A stretch of 64,000 bases of DNA from Tetmemena sp. SeJ-2015 (Eukaryota > Ciliophora > Spirotrichea > Sporadotrichida > Oxytrichidae): the NCBI GenBank assembly GCA_027382625.1, contig JAJKFJ010022051.1, forward strand, positions 1 to 64,000, read 5' to 3'. Under the pieces are notes generated by a model, which was given only the letters and a program-made list of their open reading frames with translations, did no database searches and was not told the origin of the DNA. Both the position numbers and the translations under genes were made by a program. Position 1 is the first letter of the stretch; every line of letters starts with the position of its first letter. Positions 44,892 to 57,084 of the stretch are shown here, in pieces.

Positions 44892-45615
44892 GTAGATATT
44901 TAACTTAAATTATCTCTTTATGTAAAGGGTATAATATTAAGAATCACTGAATGAAAGATTGAATCAGTGATTATCTAATTGAATTATAGGGTGAATATGA
45001 TTGCATGATCGAGGATTGGTAAAACCTAATCAAGATAGAGTTCTTAAAAAAAGTGATATATATTAAATTAGAGATAGTTTTAATTGATTATGTATTTTAA
45101 ATTAATGAGGGAGCGAGCTCCTACCAGTTTAGTGCAAGATAGCCATAGAATGCTGCCTTAGTCTAACTTTTAGTTTTTATGTCCGCGTTCAAAAGGGGGG
45201 GTAGTTGTTGGTGAAAGTAGACTCCTTCTTGATGTTGTAGTCAGTGCGGTATTTCCTTGCGTATGATGTTAATCTCTTTCCAAATGCTGTTCAAAAGTAC
45301 TCAAATCCAAGCATACTTTTGTAACACTTTGAGCTTGCCAGTGAAGATGAGTCTCTGTTGATCGGGAGAGATGCCTTACTTATCCTAGGCACTTACCTCT
45401 TAAGAGGTCACTTTCAAGTTGGGTTCTTAGTTGTTGATGTAGTTGTAGTTGACGATGATGTTGAAGTAGATGAAGTCGTTTAAGTAGACATTTAAATTAA
45501 ATTAACTCTATATATAAAGCGTAATATGATATGAATCACAGAACAAGGACTCAAACTCAATGTATTTCCCAGTTAAATCAATCCTCGATGATGCATTCAT
45601 AATCACCCTATAATC
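44892..45615. repeat. direct and inverted repeats framing a ubiquitin remnant
   Basis: A ~60-bp direct repeat (gtagatatttaacttaaat.. at 44,892 and gtagacatttaaattaaat.. at 45,484) flanks the ubiquitin-like tract. In addition attatagggtgaatatga (44,984-45,020) is an inverted copy of 45,580-45,614 (both include cgaggatt). This nested arrangement could be a duplicated target, an IES boundary or the ends of a small mobile unit that captured the gene. Confidence 0.6.
45189..45481 (-). pseudogene. ubiquitin-like gene remnant
   Basis: The minus strand reads NNQEPNLKVTSQEVSAQDKQ, then GISPDQQRLIFTGKL, matching the ubiquitin core (IQDKEGIPPDQQRLIF-type). Further on comes DYNIKKESTFTNNY, matching its DYNIQKESTLHL strand. 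Between them lies a ~25-codon extra stretch with a frame change and a TGA, and the C-terminal LRLRGG is replaced by NNYPPF-stop (45,189). It therefore lacks the Gly-Gly needed for conjugation. Two TAA and two TAG codons are needed as Gln. A captured or decayed gene is most likely; an MDS cut by an IES is possible. Confidence 0.75.
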
Positions 45616-46740
45616 CTGCGGAAATTAATATTTACAAAGTTAACAGTTTCAAAATATTCATTAACAGAAGATGTGAGATTTTCCATTAACATTTATAATC
45701 ATTTTAATAATCTCTAGTAGTTCTTCTCTCTTTAAATGTGATCATTTCAGATTTTTTTTTAATTAAATTATTCTTCTCTTAAGTTAATCCTTAACTCTTT
45801 AAAATAAATTTATCATATTTCATTTATCTACTTGACAAGCACATTTATATTTTAGCTGTCTTTTATATTTTGTGAAATTTATTATCTTCAAATGTAAAAC
45901 GTTTTATTATTTTTAAAGAAATTTTACAGGACAGAATCAATTTCAGTAATAGAAAAGTCAACCTTATGAAGCTCCAAAATCCTTTTCACTATTTTCAACA
46001 TTTGCAAGAGCAGCGGCATCAATATTCAATTAAATTAAGAAATTATTTTCACTTACAAAAATAAAAATTATGATTATTCTAAAATATTAGGAAAAATTCA
46101 TTACTAATTTATTGAAGGCCTTTCAAAATTTTCAGCAATTTAATTTTAGATTTTTTGATAAAAATTAGGAGATTTAATTTACAGAGATAAAGTACACTTA
46201 AATATATTTATTGATTGATAAAAATAGATATTATTTTCTAAAGAATAAGATTTAGTTCTTGAGTTTCTTATCCATATCAAAAAATATATATTGTCAACAG
46301 TATTGTCAATTTGAGTGCGCATAATTTCTATTAAATATTAGTCTCTTATAATTACTTAATATGATAAATTCCTGATTAAATTTCTATCAAACTTTTCTAA
46401 TTAATCTACTAAAAGAAAATATTGACAAATTCAATTTTGATTAGAAGCAATAGAAGCTTTCAATTATGAATTTTAGTTAATATTTAATAAATTAAAAATT
46501 ATTTATTTATCAATATTTGGTGGTCGAAGGACTACGATTTTCTATTGCAAAAGAAAATATAAAATAATAATGAACTATGCATAAGTTATTGGATTAAATT
46601 TAATATAGATATAATTTGAGTTTAATTTATTTACTTTAATGCTATATTTTTAAACTTTGATTATCTTATTTGCTCAATAATGGTCCTACAAAGTATATAC
46701 GAATGAGAAAAATAATTTTTAAAGATAAATATTTTTTTAA
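45616..46740. other. AT-rich stretch, no gene seen
   Basis: No supported feature. Confidence 0.5.
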
Positions 46741-47097
46741 ATGATGATAATTACAACTAACGAACTGATAAAGTGTGTGATTGGTTTGACTACGACATGG
46801 ACTAAAATTATCAAATCGAATAGTTCTATTAAGAGTGCTGCAAAAATTAATCCTTCTCAAGAAAGTCCTATAATTACTTTAAAAGAAAATTTTTTGCTTT
46901 AAGTTAGAAATATTTGGAGACTAATCAAACTAGAAAAATGGATTTAAGTATACAGTGTACGGACCTAATTCAAATCCAAATAGTTGGATGCAATAGAATT
47001 CATAAACCCAAAGGCAAATTAATTTTAAAGATAGATTAGGAGGACTGAGAATGTTATTGCCACATAATTTTTCATTTTTAAAAAATAATTAATTTGA
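46741..47097 (+). CDS. ORF, unknown (118 codons)
   Basis: ATG at 46741 starts MMIITTNELIKCVIGLTTTW. The frame includes KINPSQESPIITLKENF and FINPKANQFQRQIRRTENV and ends at TGA 47,095. Mixed polar composition and an ATG start favour coding. A standard-code minus frame (46,666-46,860) overlaps and is taken as a shadow. No family recognised. Confidence 0.35.
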
Positions 47098-47536
47098 AAT
47101 CAAATCAAAATATACAATCTATTATTAAAATTATTATTAAATTTTCAAATATAATAAAAGTAGCAAAATAAATTATTACAAATAAGGTATGATATTATGA
47201 GTCTAATGATTTTAAAATAATAATTCGAAAGTTTACTTCCTCCTAATTTATGTTTTTTTTTGTATTATTTAAAAAATTTCCACCAATACAACCTCAAATG
47301 ATTGTTTATTTTTTGTATTCTGGGGCTTAAACATATTAAAACTACTAAAGTGCATAGCAGCAAACTCCTTAAAATTTCCAATTATTTAATTATAGGAGAA
47401 ATTTCATACTAAATAGAGAATATTCTTCTTAAAAATAACTACTGATTAATCTATAACTCTTTATTTATATGTGAGGTTTGAGTTATGTTTCACGAAAATG
47501 GAAGAATTAATAAATCTCAAGTTTTAGCTATAAAAG

Positions 47537-47881
47537 AATTTCAGATTTAGCCATTCTTTGTGTTATATACCACAATTCCGTGTCTAAAAATATCTGTATG
47601 AGCAGGTGGTACAAGTTGACCGAAAGATTATAATAATGAAAAACAGTTCCATTATTAGTTGATGCACCTTTGGCTAAAATAAAGTGATTAGCAAAGGAAA
47701 TGATTTTAAAAGAGCATTTCAAGAAAGCATGAAAGTCAGGAGTAAGTTTTTACCAAGTATAATATCTGCAAATGTTGAAAGTTGCTGAGACCAAATCAGG
47801 GATTTATTGGCGCAGGAACATCAACTCTTATTAAAATTCGAAAGGAATAGACCAGATTTATGGTTCGAAAAGGCGAGGTGA
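47537..47881 (+). pseudogene. coding island, unknown, two in-frame UGAs
   Basis: A constant-phase frame reads YIPQFRVQKYLYEQVVQVD, TGA (47,660), KVISKGNDFKRAFQESMKV, TGA (47,786), then DQIRDLLAQEHQLLLKFERN and RPDLWFEKAR to TGA 47,879. The charged helical composition of the last part is very unlike random A/T DNA. No family recognised. Confidence 0.4.
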
Positions 47882-47899
47882 GTAATACCACTTTAGATT

Positions 47900-48540
47900 T
47901 TCACCTATGATATTCTTGCATGACTCAATTTACTCAGCTATTCTATTAGTTGCTTAAGTATATTCGTTTGAAGCTAAAGGCTCAGAATAGATCAGGAATT
48001 GGGGACTAAAGAGTTTTAATGGAGGTTGCCTTTGAGAAAAGAAGTAGATCAATATTGAAAATTCAAAAAATTGAATTGAAGAAGAAGACAATAAGTTAGT
48101 GAGAATTAAAATTCGAACAGAGAATACAGACCAAAGCTTAATACTAAATTTAAATAAACGGCTGTTTATAAATAAAAAAATTATCCTGAAAATATAATCA
48201 AACTGTTTGAATGAAATTATAAATTTAAGTGTCAATCCCCAATTGCAAGAAAAAATATTCGCTAACTTGCCTTGGATACTCTCTTATAATATAAAAATTT
48301 AACTTTAAAATTTTAAATAATCAAATATAATAATTTATAACCAATCTTAATAGCAGAGTTCAAGAAATTTTGGACATTCTTAATATAGAACAATAACAGT
48401 TTAAATATTTCATTAAACTTCATAATTAAATTTTAAAGGAATTTAATTTCTCATTAAAACAAAAACTATATATAATTTGTAAAAATCAATCTAAGAGCAC
48501 AGATCGTTGCGTCTCTCAGAATAGTCTAGCGAATCCATAC
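47900..48540. other. no gene assigned
   Basis: A 93-codon standard-code minus frame (47,954-48,235) rich in Phe/Ile is present but has no supporting feature. Otherwise AT-rich. Confidence 0.3.
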
Positions 48541-48547
48541 TGCTAAA

Positions 48548-48655
48548 CTTTATACGAATAACAGAGCTAAACTCTAATAATTACAAGATAAGTAGGGATA
48601 CTTCTGAAGTTGCTCCCTTCATTCATCGCTGATAACTATTCCTTGCTACTTTTTT
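48548..48655 (-). pseudogene. fragment of TBE-like 25-kDa gene
   Basis: About 100 bp match the minus-strand 25-kDa gene of copy 2 (gtagggatacttctgaag and cgctgataactattccttgc), covering the ISDEW..QLQKYPY part. No other transposon sequence surrounds it, so it is a relic. Confidence 0.8.
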
Positions 48656-48659
48656 TTAT

Positions 48660-50010
48660 TCTCATACATTTGAAATTGATTAATGTATATTATTTCTATT
48701 ATAAATTTTGCATTACTTATTATTTTTATTTATAAATCAAGGATTTTATTTAAATTAAATTTTAGAAATCATATTTAATTTAGAGTTTACACTGTCAAAG
48801 GCTTCCAAGATAATTTATAAATAAATTATTAATAATTTAAATAAATGTTAGACTAATTTTTTAATTAATTTAAACAGATAATGTAAAAAAGTTTTTGCAT
48901 GAGATAGAAAGTTTCAAGCCCCTTAATTATCAACCTCCTAAGCCTAAATTCATAGAGTCCGCTGTCTAATTTAATAAATAAAGAGTTCATATTTTAGTTG
49001 TATTTCTAATTTAAGGTAATCATTTATATATTAATTAAGGAGTTTTTTCTCATGGCTTATTGATATAATAGGTATAATATGGTGAGAATTCACCAACTAA
49101 TTTAGCCTCGTATAGTCATTACTCAATGACCATATTTTAATTTGAGTAAGAGAAAAACCAGTGGCTTCTAGACATTCAAACATAATTTTTTAATTTAAAT
49201 TCACTAAATATATTTTATAGATTCCATGTATTTATGTATTGCCAAAAATTAATTGTATATTTTGTTTTCTAATCACTTTAATATCTCTCAAGAGACATAA
49301 AAATATTTCCTTTAGAATGCTCTAGCATATTATCACCAGTTTCCCGCAGCTAAATTTTTTACTTTTATTATTCCTGCTTATTTTTGTTAAAGATAGCCCT
49401 TTACTTAATTCTCCTTCTCACTCACTAAGAAGAGTCTCACTATTAAGAGACGAGGAAAACCTAAAAATGTCCAATTGATTTTCAAAGTTCAAGGTAAGGA
49501 GATCATGATTCTATTCTTTAAAAATAATTAAGAAATTAACTAATTTATTTCAAACTCGAATTAATTAATTAAAATATTTACATAAAATAATTTTTTTAAT
49601 ATATAATATTGCCGATAAGTAGCTATAAAATATATTAAAGATTAATATTGACTTTAAAAAGGATCATTTGAAATTCAGTTTAAACATCTCTCATTTTGAA
49701 GAAGAATTGAAAAATTAAATTAGAGTGAAAACTCCAATTTTAATTTATATTTAGAAAGTAAGGGAATATTTAATAGAATTTCCAGAATAAAATGAAGTTG
49801 AAAATAAGTATATTAGGACTTTTAGGAGAAATCAAGGAAATAAAATTGAAAGAAAGCAACATTCGAATTGATGAGTTAATATAATCTTAACAAGCTAACC
49901 AACCAACCATATGAGGGAATTACAAGACAATGAACAGCTGCACAACATTGACCATCAATTCTAAAATCTTTTTAACTGTATTCTATTCTCAACTTCAGCT
50001 CACTGCAAAT
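48660..50010. other. AT-rich stretch, no gene seen
   Basis: No supported feature. Confidence 0.5.
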
Positions 50011-50016
50011 CCAACT

Positions 50017-50190
50017 TCAGATTACATTCATTCGCTTCAAGGCCTTCATTCTTCTCAGCTTTATCTCCTTACAGAAGGCGTAGTCTCCCTGTATTTTATC
50101 ATGCATGAAGTATAGGTGATAACCCTCAGTTTTTAAAACGTCCAACTTGAGTATTTGGCCTTCTCCTTTATCTCGACACAATTTCGTTGT
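50017..50190 (-). pseudogene. 3' coding fragment, unknown
   Basis: Minus strand reads GEGQILKLDVLKTEGYHLYF, MHDKIQGDYAFCKEIKLRRM and KALKRMNVI, ending at TGA 50,017. G+C is well above the surroundings. The tract looks like the C-terminal end of a gene. A standard-code plus frame (49,930-50,115) overlaps it and is taken as a shadow. No family recognised. Confidence 0.4.
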
Positions 50191-50199
50191 TGAATATCA

Positions 50200-53100
50200 A
50201 AGAAGTCATTAAAATTAATTTTTTGTTAAGTTAGAATCTGTTCGCGACTCCTTTTCTTTATTGTATAAAGTCTCTCTACACCATCTTTACGATAAAATGA
50301 ACAATTATCTCATATTTAAATATTTATAATACCATTTGATTCAGTATAAATTAAAAAAAATGTTCATCCATTATTTTTGGGAGAGCTCAGTTCAGATTCT
50401 AGGTCTCACAAGTTTTGAATATTATTATGCTTAGAGTGAACTTTAATAGTGCATGGGGCATAAATCACTTATTTTCAATGTTCTTAAGAAAATTAAGGAA
50501 GATAAAATTATGCTTTTTAATAGCTATTACCAAGCGGGAGATGATGGGGAGTTGAATCTGTTAATTAACTTCCATTAATTTACAGTCTCGAATTATAATG
50601 AATAAAATATATTTATAGCTTCGTTGAACTTTGAATAATTTATTAAAAATAAAATCCATTATATTTGATTTTTAATAACTTGAAAATATTTAGAATTTAT
50701 TTTTTAAACTATTTTGCTTCTATTTCTTCTTTGTCCTTATCTTTTTTCGTATTATCCATATTATTATTTATGCTTTGACAGTTTTTATATTTGTTGGTGT
50801 TTTTATTGAAGTTATAATTAGTGGTGGAAAAGTTTGAAAAGAAAGGTATTTGTAGTCGAACTAAGATTGAAAAAAGGCTAATAAAAATTTGTTAACCCTC
50901 TGATCATTTGATTTTCAATCAAGGATAGTTCTTTTTTTTATCTCAATATCTCTTACCAAGCTATATATTAATCATATTCTATCCATGTTTTAATAAATTA
51001 TCGATTATAATTTAATTATAGCTATTAAAATTATTTTGTCTTATCTCTAATTCCTTATCAGGAAATAACAAATGATCCGCTTATTAACTATCTGATATAA
51101 ACTGCTACTCAAAAATATATCACAAACATTTAAAGAACTACTATTTAACCAATTTTTATTTTTATTTAATTGGTTTAGAAAAATAACCTTCCAAAATTGA
51201 ATAATATCAACATAATTTTATATATGATTTATTATCAGGAATTTTGATTAAAGAAAATTCTGTCTGGGATAGCTTGTCTAAAAATTTATGACAGACTTTT
51301 ATTTTAAAAATCTTAATATCTATTTGAAGGTTGCAATTTTTTTAATAATTATTTAGATAACAATTGTTAAGGGCAATTGAATTAAATATTTTAAAAAATG
51401 CCAGTGAATTATTCCTTCAATCTAATTAATGAGGAGAAAGTGTATATCCCCCGTTTTAAGCGAAAATCTTTTTTTTCTTCTAAAATTCGTTTAATGCTGA
51501 CAAATTCGCTAGAAATGAAAAATGTGTGGCTATTTTTTTAAAGAAACATTTCATTAATGATCAAAAATTAATTATTTATTATTTTAATTAAATATGCTTT
51601 AAATTAATGAATATCTCTATTTAAAGATTAATCTATAATCTTTTGAGGATATTAGTGTTAATATAATCGTATATATTTTGATATCAATTTTTGTTTAATA
51701 AATCTTTAATCGTTGTTTTATAAAGACTTATTTTGCATACTTAACTCAAATAATATTTAAAATAAATCTCTTATCTACAGTTTGAAATTAAATAAGTATT
51801 TCCTATTTAGAATAAGGAAAAATCGTATGTGAAAATAAGATCTCAACTTATTAATCTAGGATACATAAAATATTGCAGATCCTTTTTTAGAGTAACTAAA
51901 TATGAGTTTAATTTATTATCGAAAGATAAAATGATCCTAGCATTCATTAGTCAGCACTTTTAAATTCAATATATATATATATATATTAAGAATTAGATCA
52001 TAACAATAATTTCTAAATCATATAATAAGCATATCTTGATGTGCACTTCTGCAACCCTTCTTTCAGTTTTAATAGAATTTCTAGAGGAGTAGACAAAAGC
52101 TTTTTTAGGATTAATTAACAACTGAGAATTATCATGAAATATAATTATAATTCTGAGACTAAAATGATCTCTTTTATCTAGTTGAGTATTATTATGATTC
52201 ACTGAATTCCTCTTATTTAATTAAACAGATGATTATGAGCTGTATAATCTTGTCTGATCTCTATTGTTTGAGATTGGAATCTGATTATTCTTTTTTTATG
52301 CTCAAAAGTTCATATTCATATTCATATAATTAAACAGAGTTTAACCTCATATTAAGAATTCATAAGATGACAAGTGCCATAGTATGTTGTTATTTTTTTA
52401 ATCCAATTCTCCATTATATACCATTTCTGGTTTCCTCCTTAAGCCATTTTAATTCTTAGAATATGATGTTTAATTAAATAAAATTGTTCACATGAAATAT
52501 ATAAATACTAAGAATGAATTGACAATTAGAGGAAAAGAATTCTCAAGTGCATTGATTTACATCACTTAAATACTCACTGAGATTAAAATAAATCCTCCTC
52601 CAATCTGGTGGCCATACTCTTCTTACTTAAATGGCGATCTATTTTTTAATTTTTCTTAAATTTATAATCAGAAATGAACTGAAGAGCTTTCAACTTTGAA
52701 TTAGGAATACAAAGTAATTCTCAAAATGTTCAATAATACAAAAATATAAAATATTTTCAAAAATAATTGACAAGTTTTGTTTTTTTAAACAGTAAGATGC
52801 TTCAATTTAAATATGATGTTTAATTTGATTATCAAATTAATCTTAAATTAAAATTATAGGTACTTGATATTTTATCTAATTTACATAATTTTGAACTTTT
52901 TGGATCGGAAAATAAACATTAGAAATATATTATGACTTTATTAAATACTTTAGGATGAGTAGATAAACAAAATTTTATTGAGAAAATTTGAGAATAATCA
53001 TATAAAATCTTATTCTTGAATATTAAAAGATAAACTCATAATTCATAATAGAAAGTTCTAAATTCTAAATCGAAAAAAAACTAAATAAATACTAGCAGTA

Positions 53101-55540
53101 GAATTCAGTTCCCCTATTATATACCATAAGATATGGATTTGATTCCAACTTTATTCTTTTTTAAATTATAAATTAGTTTTGGACATAATCACTTGCCAAA
53201 TACCTATAATGATATAATTTTGTTTTATTTCCTTTTCTTCTCTTATAACCAAATTATAAATAACTAAGTTATTTTGTTTAATTCCTGGTATATAATCGTT
53301 ATAAACATTCATTTACATGTTTTATCGAGTTGAAAGCAAATTATGTTTTTAATTTATGTCTATTTGGTAATACGTGTTGCTTATTAATAAAAAATATAAT
53401 AGTATTTTAAAATAGAAATATGTTCTAAGATGGTAATTCAGGAAAGGTTTAGAAAATTATTAAGTTATACAATAAGCCACTTTGGATTTAAAATTAGCAT
53501 ATTTTTTTTGTTAAAAGGATCTAGTATACAAATGGGAAAAGAAAATTGAAAGAGAAAAATAACAGAGAATCTATCAAATAAATAATTTTAATGGAAGCTT
53601 AGAAATAAATAGGAAAAATTTTAAAAAGTTCAGCTAGGTCAACAGTCACTGACTGTACAGTTTAAAATTTTGAAAATCCTGCTTAAATCTAGAATAATTT
53701 CATCTCCATAGTCAATCCTAAGAATCAAGTTATGATGTTTCTTTTTATCTTTGAAGAGTGCTCCAATTTAAACAATGAAATAATAATATTCTTTAAAGTT
53801 AATGCTGACTGAATAAAGTATAATTCAGATTTGAACGCTCCGTATAGTGCAAATGTAATTAGGGAAAAGGCAGGAATATATTGAACTATATCTAAAATTA
53901 AACTTTGCTACTTCATTCGATTTAGCCTTTAAATCAGTTTGACTAAGTTATGAAATTCAATACAAATTAGATAAGTAAAGCATGTCAAGCATATAATTAA
54001 TTACGAATAAAATAACTTTCAGTTTTATTATCTAAACACACATTGGCAATTATACTTTTCCAAAGCATCCTATTTTGCATTTTCAATTAGAGTGAGCCAA
54101 AAATGAATCCTAGACTCTAAAATTACATTAGTTTGTAAAATCTTTCTTAAATCTGTTAAAATTAAAATTAATTAATAAGTATGAAAATATAATTCATTTA
54201 TTTTAAATAAATAATTAATCCATAAAAATCTGAGGAGGTTTTGGTATTTCATGGAACTAGATAAACAAATTATTTTAATCCTGAGTTAATATACAAAGGT
54301 AATGAAGGATTTGATTAAAGATTTGCATAAAAATAGGGTTTGTTTTTTGGGCAAGGAATATACTTCAGCAACAGCTCTCAATATTCAGGCAACTATTTCT
54401 GTTTATTTTTTTTTAAAATAATTTTTAGAGGGAGGGAAAACAAAAAAAATTTTTTTAAAAATTTAATAAAAAAAAATAAAAAATTATTAAGAAAAGGAAG
54501 TTTTTTAATATTTTAAATATGGTATTAATACGAATGCAAAAATCGGGTGTAAGAAATTTGAAATAAAGAAATAAAGAAAGTGACTAGAGAAGCCTTTATC
54601 GTTAAGGGGAATGTTTTCCAAATTAAAATTCCAAGGATTCCAAAAAATTCTAATTCGAATTTTTAAAAGTTCATTATGAAGTCTAGTTTCTTTTATATTG
54701 ACGCTGATCATAAATAAAAAAATCAAGCACAATATCAATCGCCAAAATATATGCTAATAAATAATAGGAGAAAATCAGAATCGAAAAGGATAATAGAAAG
54801 ATAATGAATTGGTGCATTATAAGATAGCCGAGTCCAGAATAATTATCAAACTTGATCTGGCGAAGGCCTCCATTTCAGAATTCAAGTTAAAGTAATAGTA
54901 AAAAAAATCAGATTCAGTAATAATTAAATAATTACTAAGCGCGTAAATAGTTTTATTAGTCGATTTGTTACAATAAGCGATCATCTATTGGTATTCTTTC
55001 ATTATTATAATTAGTATATGTTTTATTTTTTTAATATATTTAACAAAAATGAAAGTCAGGAAATTTTAAAAATTTAAATAAATAAATTAAAAAGAAATTA
55101 AAAAAATTAAAAAAATTTTAAAAAAATTTTGTTAAACTTTTATATTTTAATATTACATAAAAACTCAAGCATTATAATAAGGAAAAAAAAAAATTTATTA
55201 AAATTTAAATTTTAAATTTTAAAAAATTTTTGGTTTTTGAAAGGAAAAAATTTATTTGAATTTTGTAAAAAAAAAATCTTTTTAAAAAAAAATTTAGTTT
55301 TTAAATATCAATTAAAAAATTTTTAAATTTATTAGTATAGAAAAAAATAAACTGAATAAAGTAACATAGAATTTTTCTAAATAAATATTAAAGATTAAGA
55401 GTTATATTTAATTTAAATGTATCCCATTTTGAATTTTATATAGCAGAATAAAATGAAATAAGAAGGATTTTTTTATCGTTTGATTGATAAAATGGATCTA
55501 TTTTATGACACCCCATAAAGGAGGATTATTTTATTATAAA
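50200..55540. other. AT-rich stretch, no gene seen
   Basis: About 5.3 kb with no recognisable gene. It contains a short (at)n run near 51,968-51,986 and a homopolymer-rich zone from 54,400 on. A 77-codon standard-code minus frame (54,505-54,738) has chance-like composition. Confidence 0.45.
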
Positions 55541-55544
55541 CCCG

Positions 55545-57080
55545 AAAATATGATAAGAAAATGAAAATTAGTTGTGTATAAGTAATTTATTTATTGATAC
55601 TTATAATCATGAGAGTCAAAAGCGAAATTACTAAAAAATAACTACACATCCTATCTCAATTTCATTTGACTCTAAGGTATGGATGTAGTCACCGTTATCA
55701 GTAGGAATAGCCAATTCTCAACATCAACTCCATCCAAAAATTTGAGATGCCAGCGGCACTATACTTCGCATTTGAAAATTGCTTTGCAGATGAAAAGTTA
55801 GGTTGCAGCTGTTTCCCCATCGCATTCTAAGTTTCAAATGTGCAATCAATTATTTTATTGTCCTCAAACTCTTCGCCACTAAGCGCACTTCATTTGGAGT
55901 GCGCGGAAGATCTTCCCTAGATAGTTTCCTATCTCAAGATTCTCCGTAGACTTAGCAAACATCTATCGTTAAATGGCATAACTACAAAAATGTGAAACGA
56001 GTGAAGCCAAAATTCCTAAGCCATTTTTTAATGAAAATATTTTTAATTCATTGAGAGGGGTAGCGTGAATTTGTATGTCTGACGAAGCTGTGTTTACACA
56101 CAAACACCCTTTATAAGAAGATTGTAAAGAAGCAGATAAATAGAAGTTTTCGAGTAGAAAGAAATATAACTACAAGGCGTTTCTTGCAGGAATCAGCGAA
56201 ACTAGGTTAGAAGCTTATTCCTTTTCCCCGCTCTATCAAGGAGAGCAGTATGTTTCGTTCCTTTTAAAAAGCTCAGGAGAAGATCACAGACGGGAATCTT
56301 TTCTCGTTGACAACCCCAGGGTACACAAAACAAAGGGAAACGAAGAAGGCATCGCTGAGTTGAAAATCATCCTTTTTAATTTATACTCGCCCGAAGGGCA
56401 ACGATTGAGTTTTACTGCTGGGAAATTAGTTAAGGGACACTTATAAAAAGCTGCTGCTCTACACTTAGCAGATTAAAACTATCGAAAACAGAGGATTTAA
56501 AAGTGAGTGTTGTAAAAAAGATGGGAAAAAGAGAAAAACAAAGTTATGTGCAGAAAGGTTTGAGTGAAAAATTTAGGAAAAATATTTAAGCTTTAAATTA
56601 ATGACTTTTAAATTTACTTGTCTTTTCTGGGGAAAAAGGGTTTTAAGGTTCCTTTTTTCTTTTTTGGGGCCAGATGGACCCCAGCTTCCTCAATTTTTCA
56701 AAACCCGCTCCCGCACCATGTGCATCTCGTCGTCCCTAATTTTATTAGTGATAGACGCTTTCTCACCTTTGATTTCTTGATTTTGCTTCCGTGCTCTGAA
56801 TCCTTTGCTCTCTCCTTTTATTTTTAGATGCCAGTGCCAGGTTTTTTTCCCACACAGTCAAAATCTAAAACTTTCTAGAGAAGTAGGATACTTCTGAAGC
56901 CCCTTTAAACCATTTGTCTTTGATAATTTTCCTTTCTTCTTTGGTCGTTTTTCCTTTTTCTTAAATTTTCTTCCTGTGTGCTCTTCAATGTCTCTTTTGA
57001 GGACCCCTGCACGTACATAGCCCGGGGCGCCAAAGGAAAAACCTTCGTTCTGGCAACTTGTTTAGAGTTTCCCTTTTAGG
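55545..57080 (+). mobile_element. TBE-like transposon copy 3, indel-ridden
   Basis: Colinear with copy 2 from the terminal sequence (agttgtgtataagtaattt, 55,570) through region A, transposase (catalytic tract about 56,080-56,580) and 25-kDa ORF (to about 57,062). It carries dozens of 1-4 base insertions and deletions, many in homopolymers, so no gene is readable for long. Substitutions are comparatively few, which fits sequencing error better than long decay. Confidence 0.85.
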
Positions 57081-57084
57081 GTTT

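Noticed and set aside
51960..51990. (at)n microsatellite as a functional site
   Set aside because: A short AT run is expected in this composition and nothing around it suggests function.
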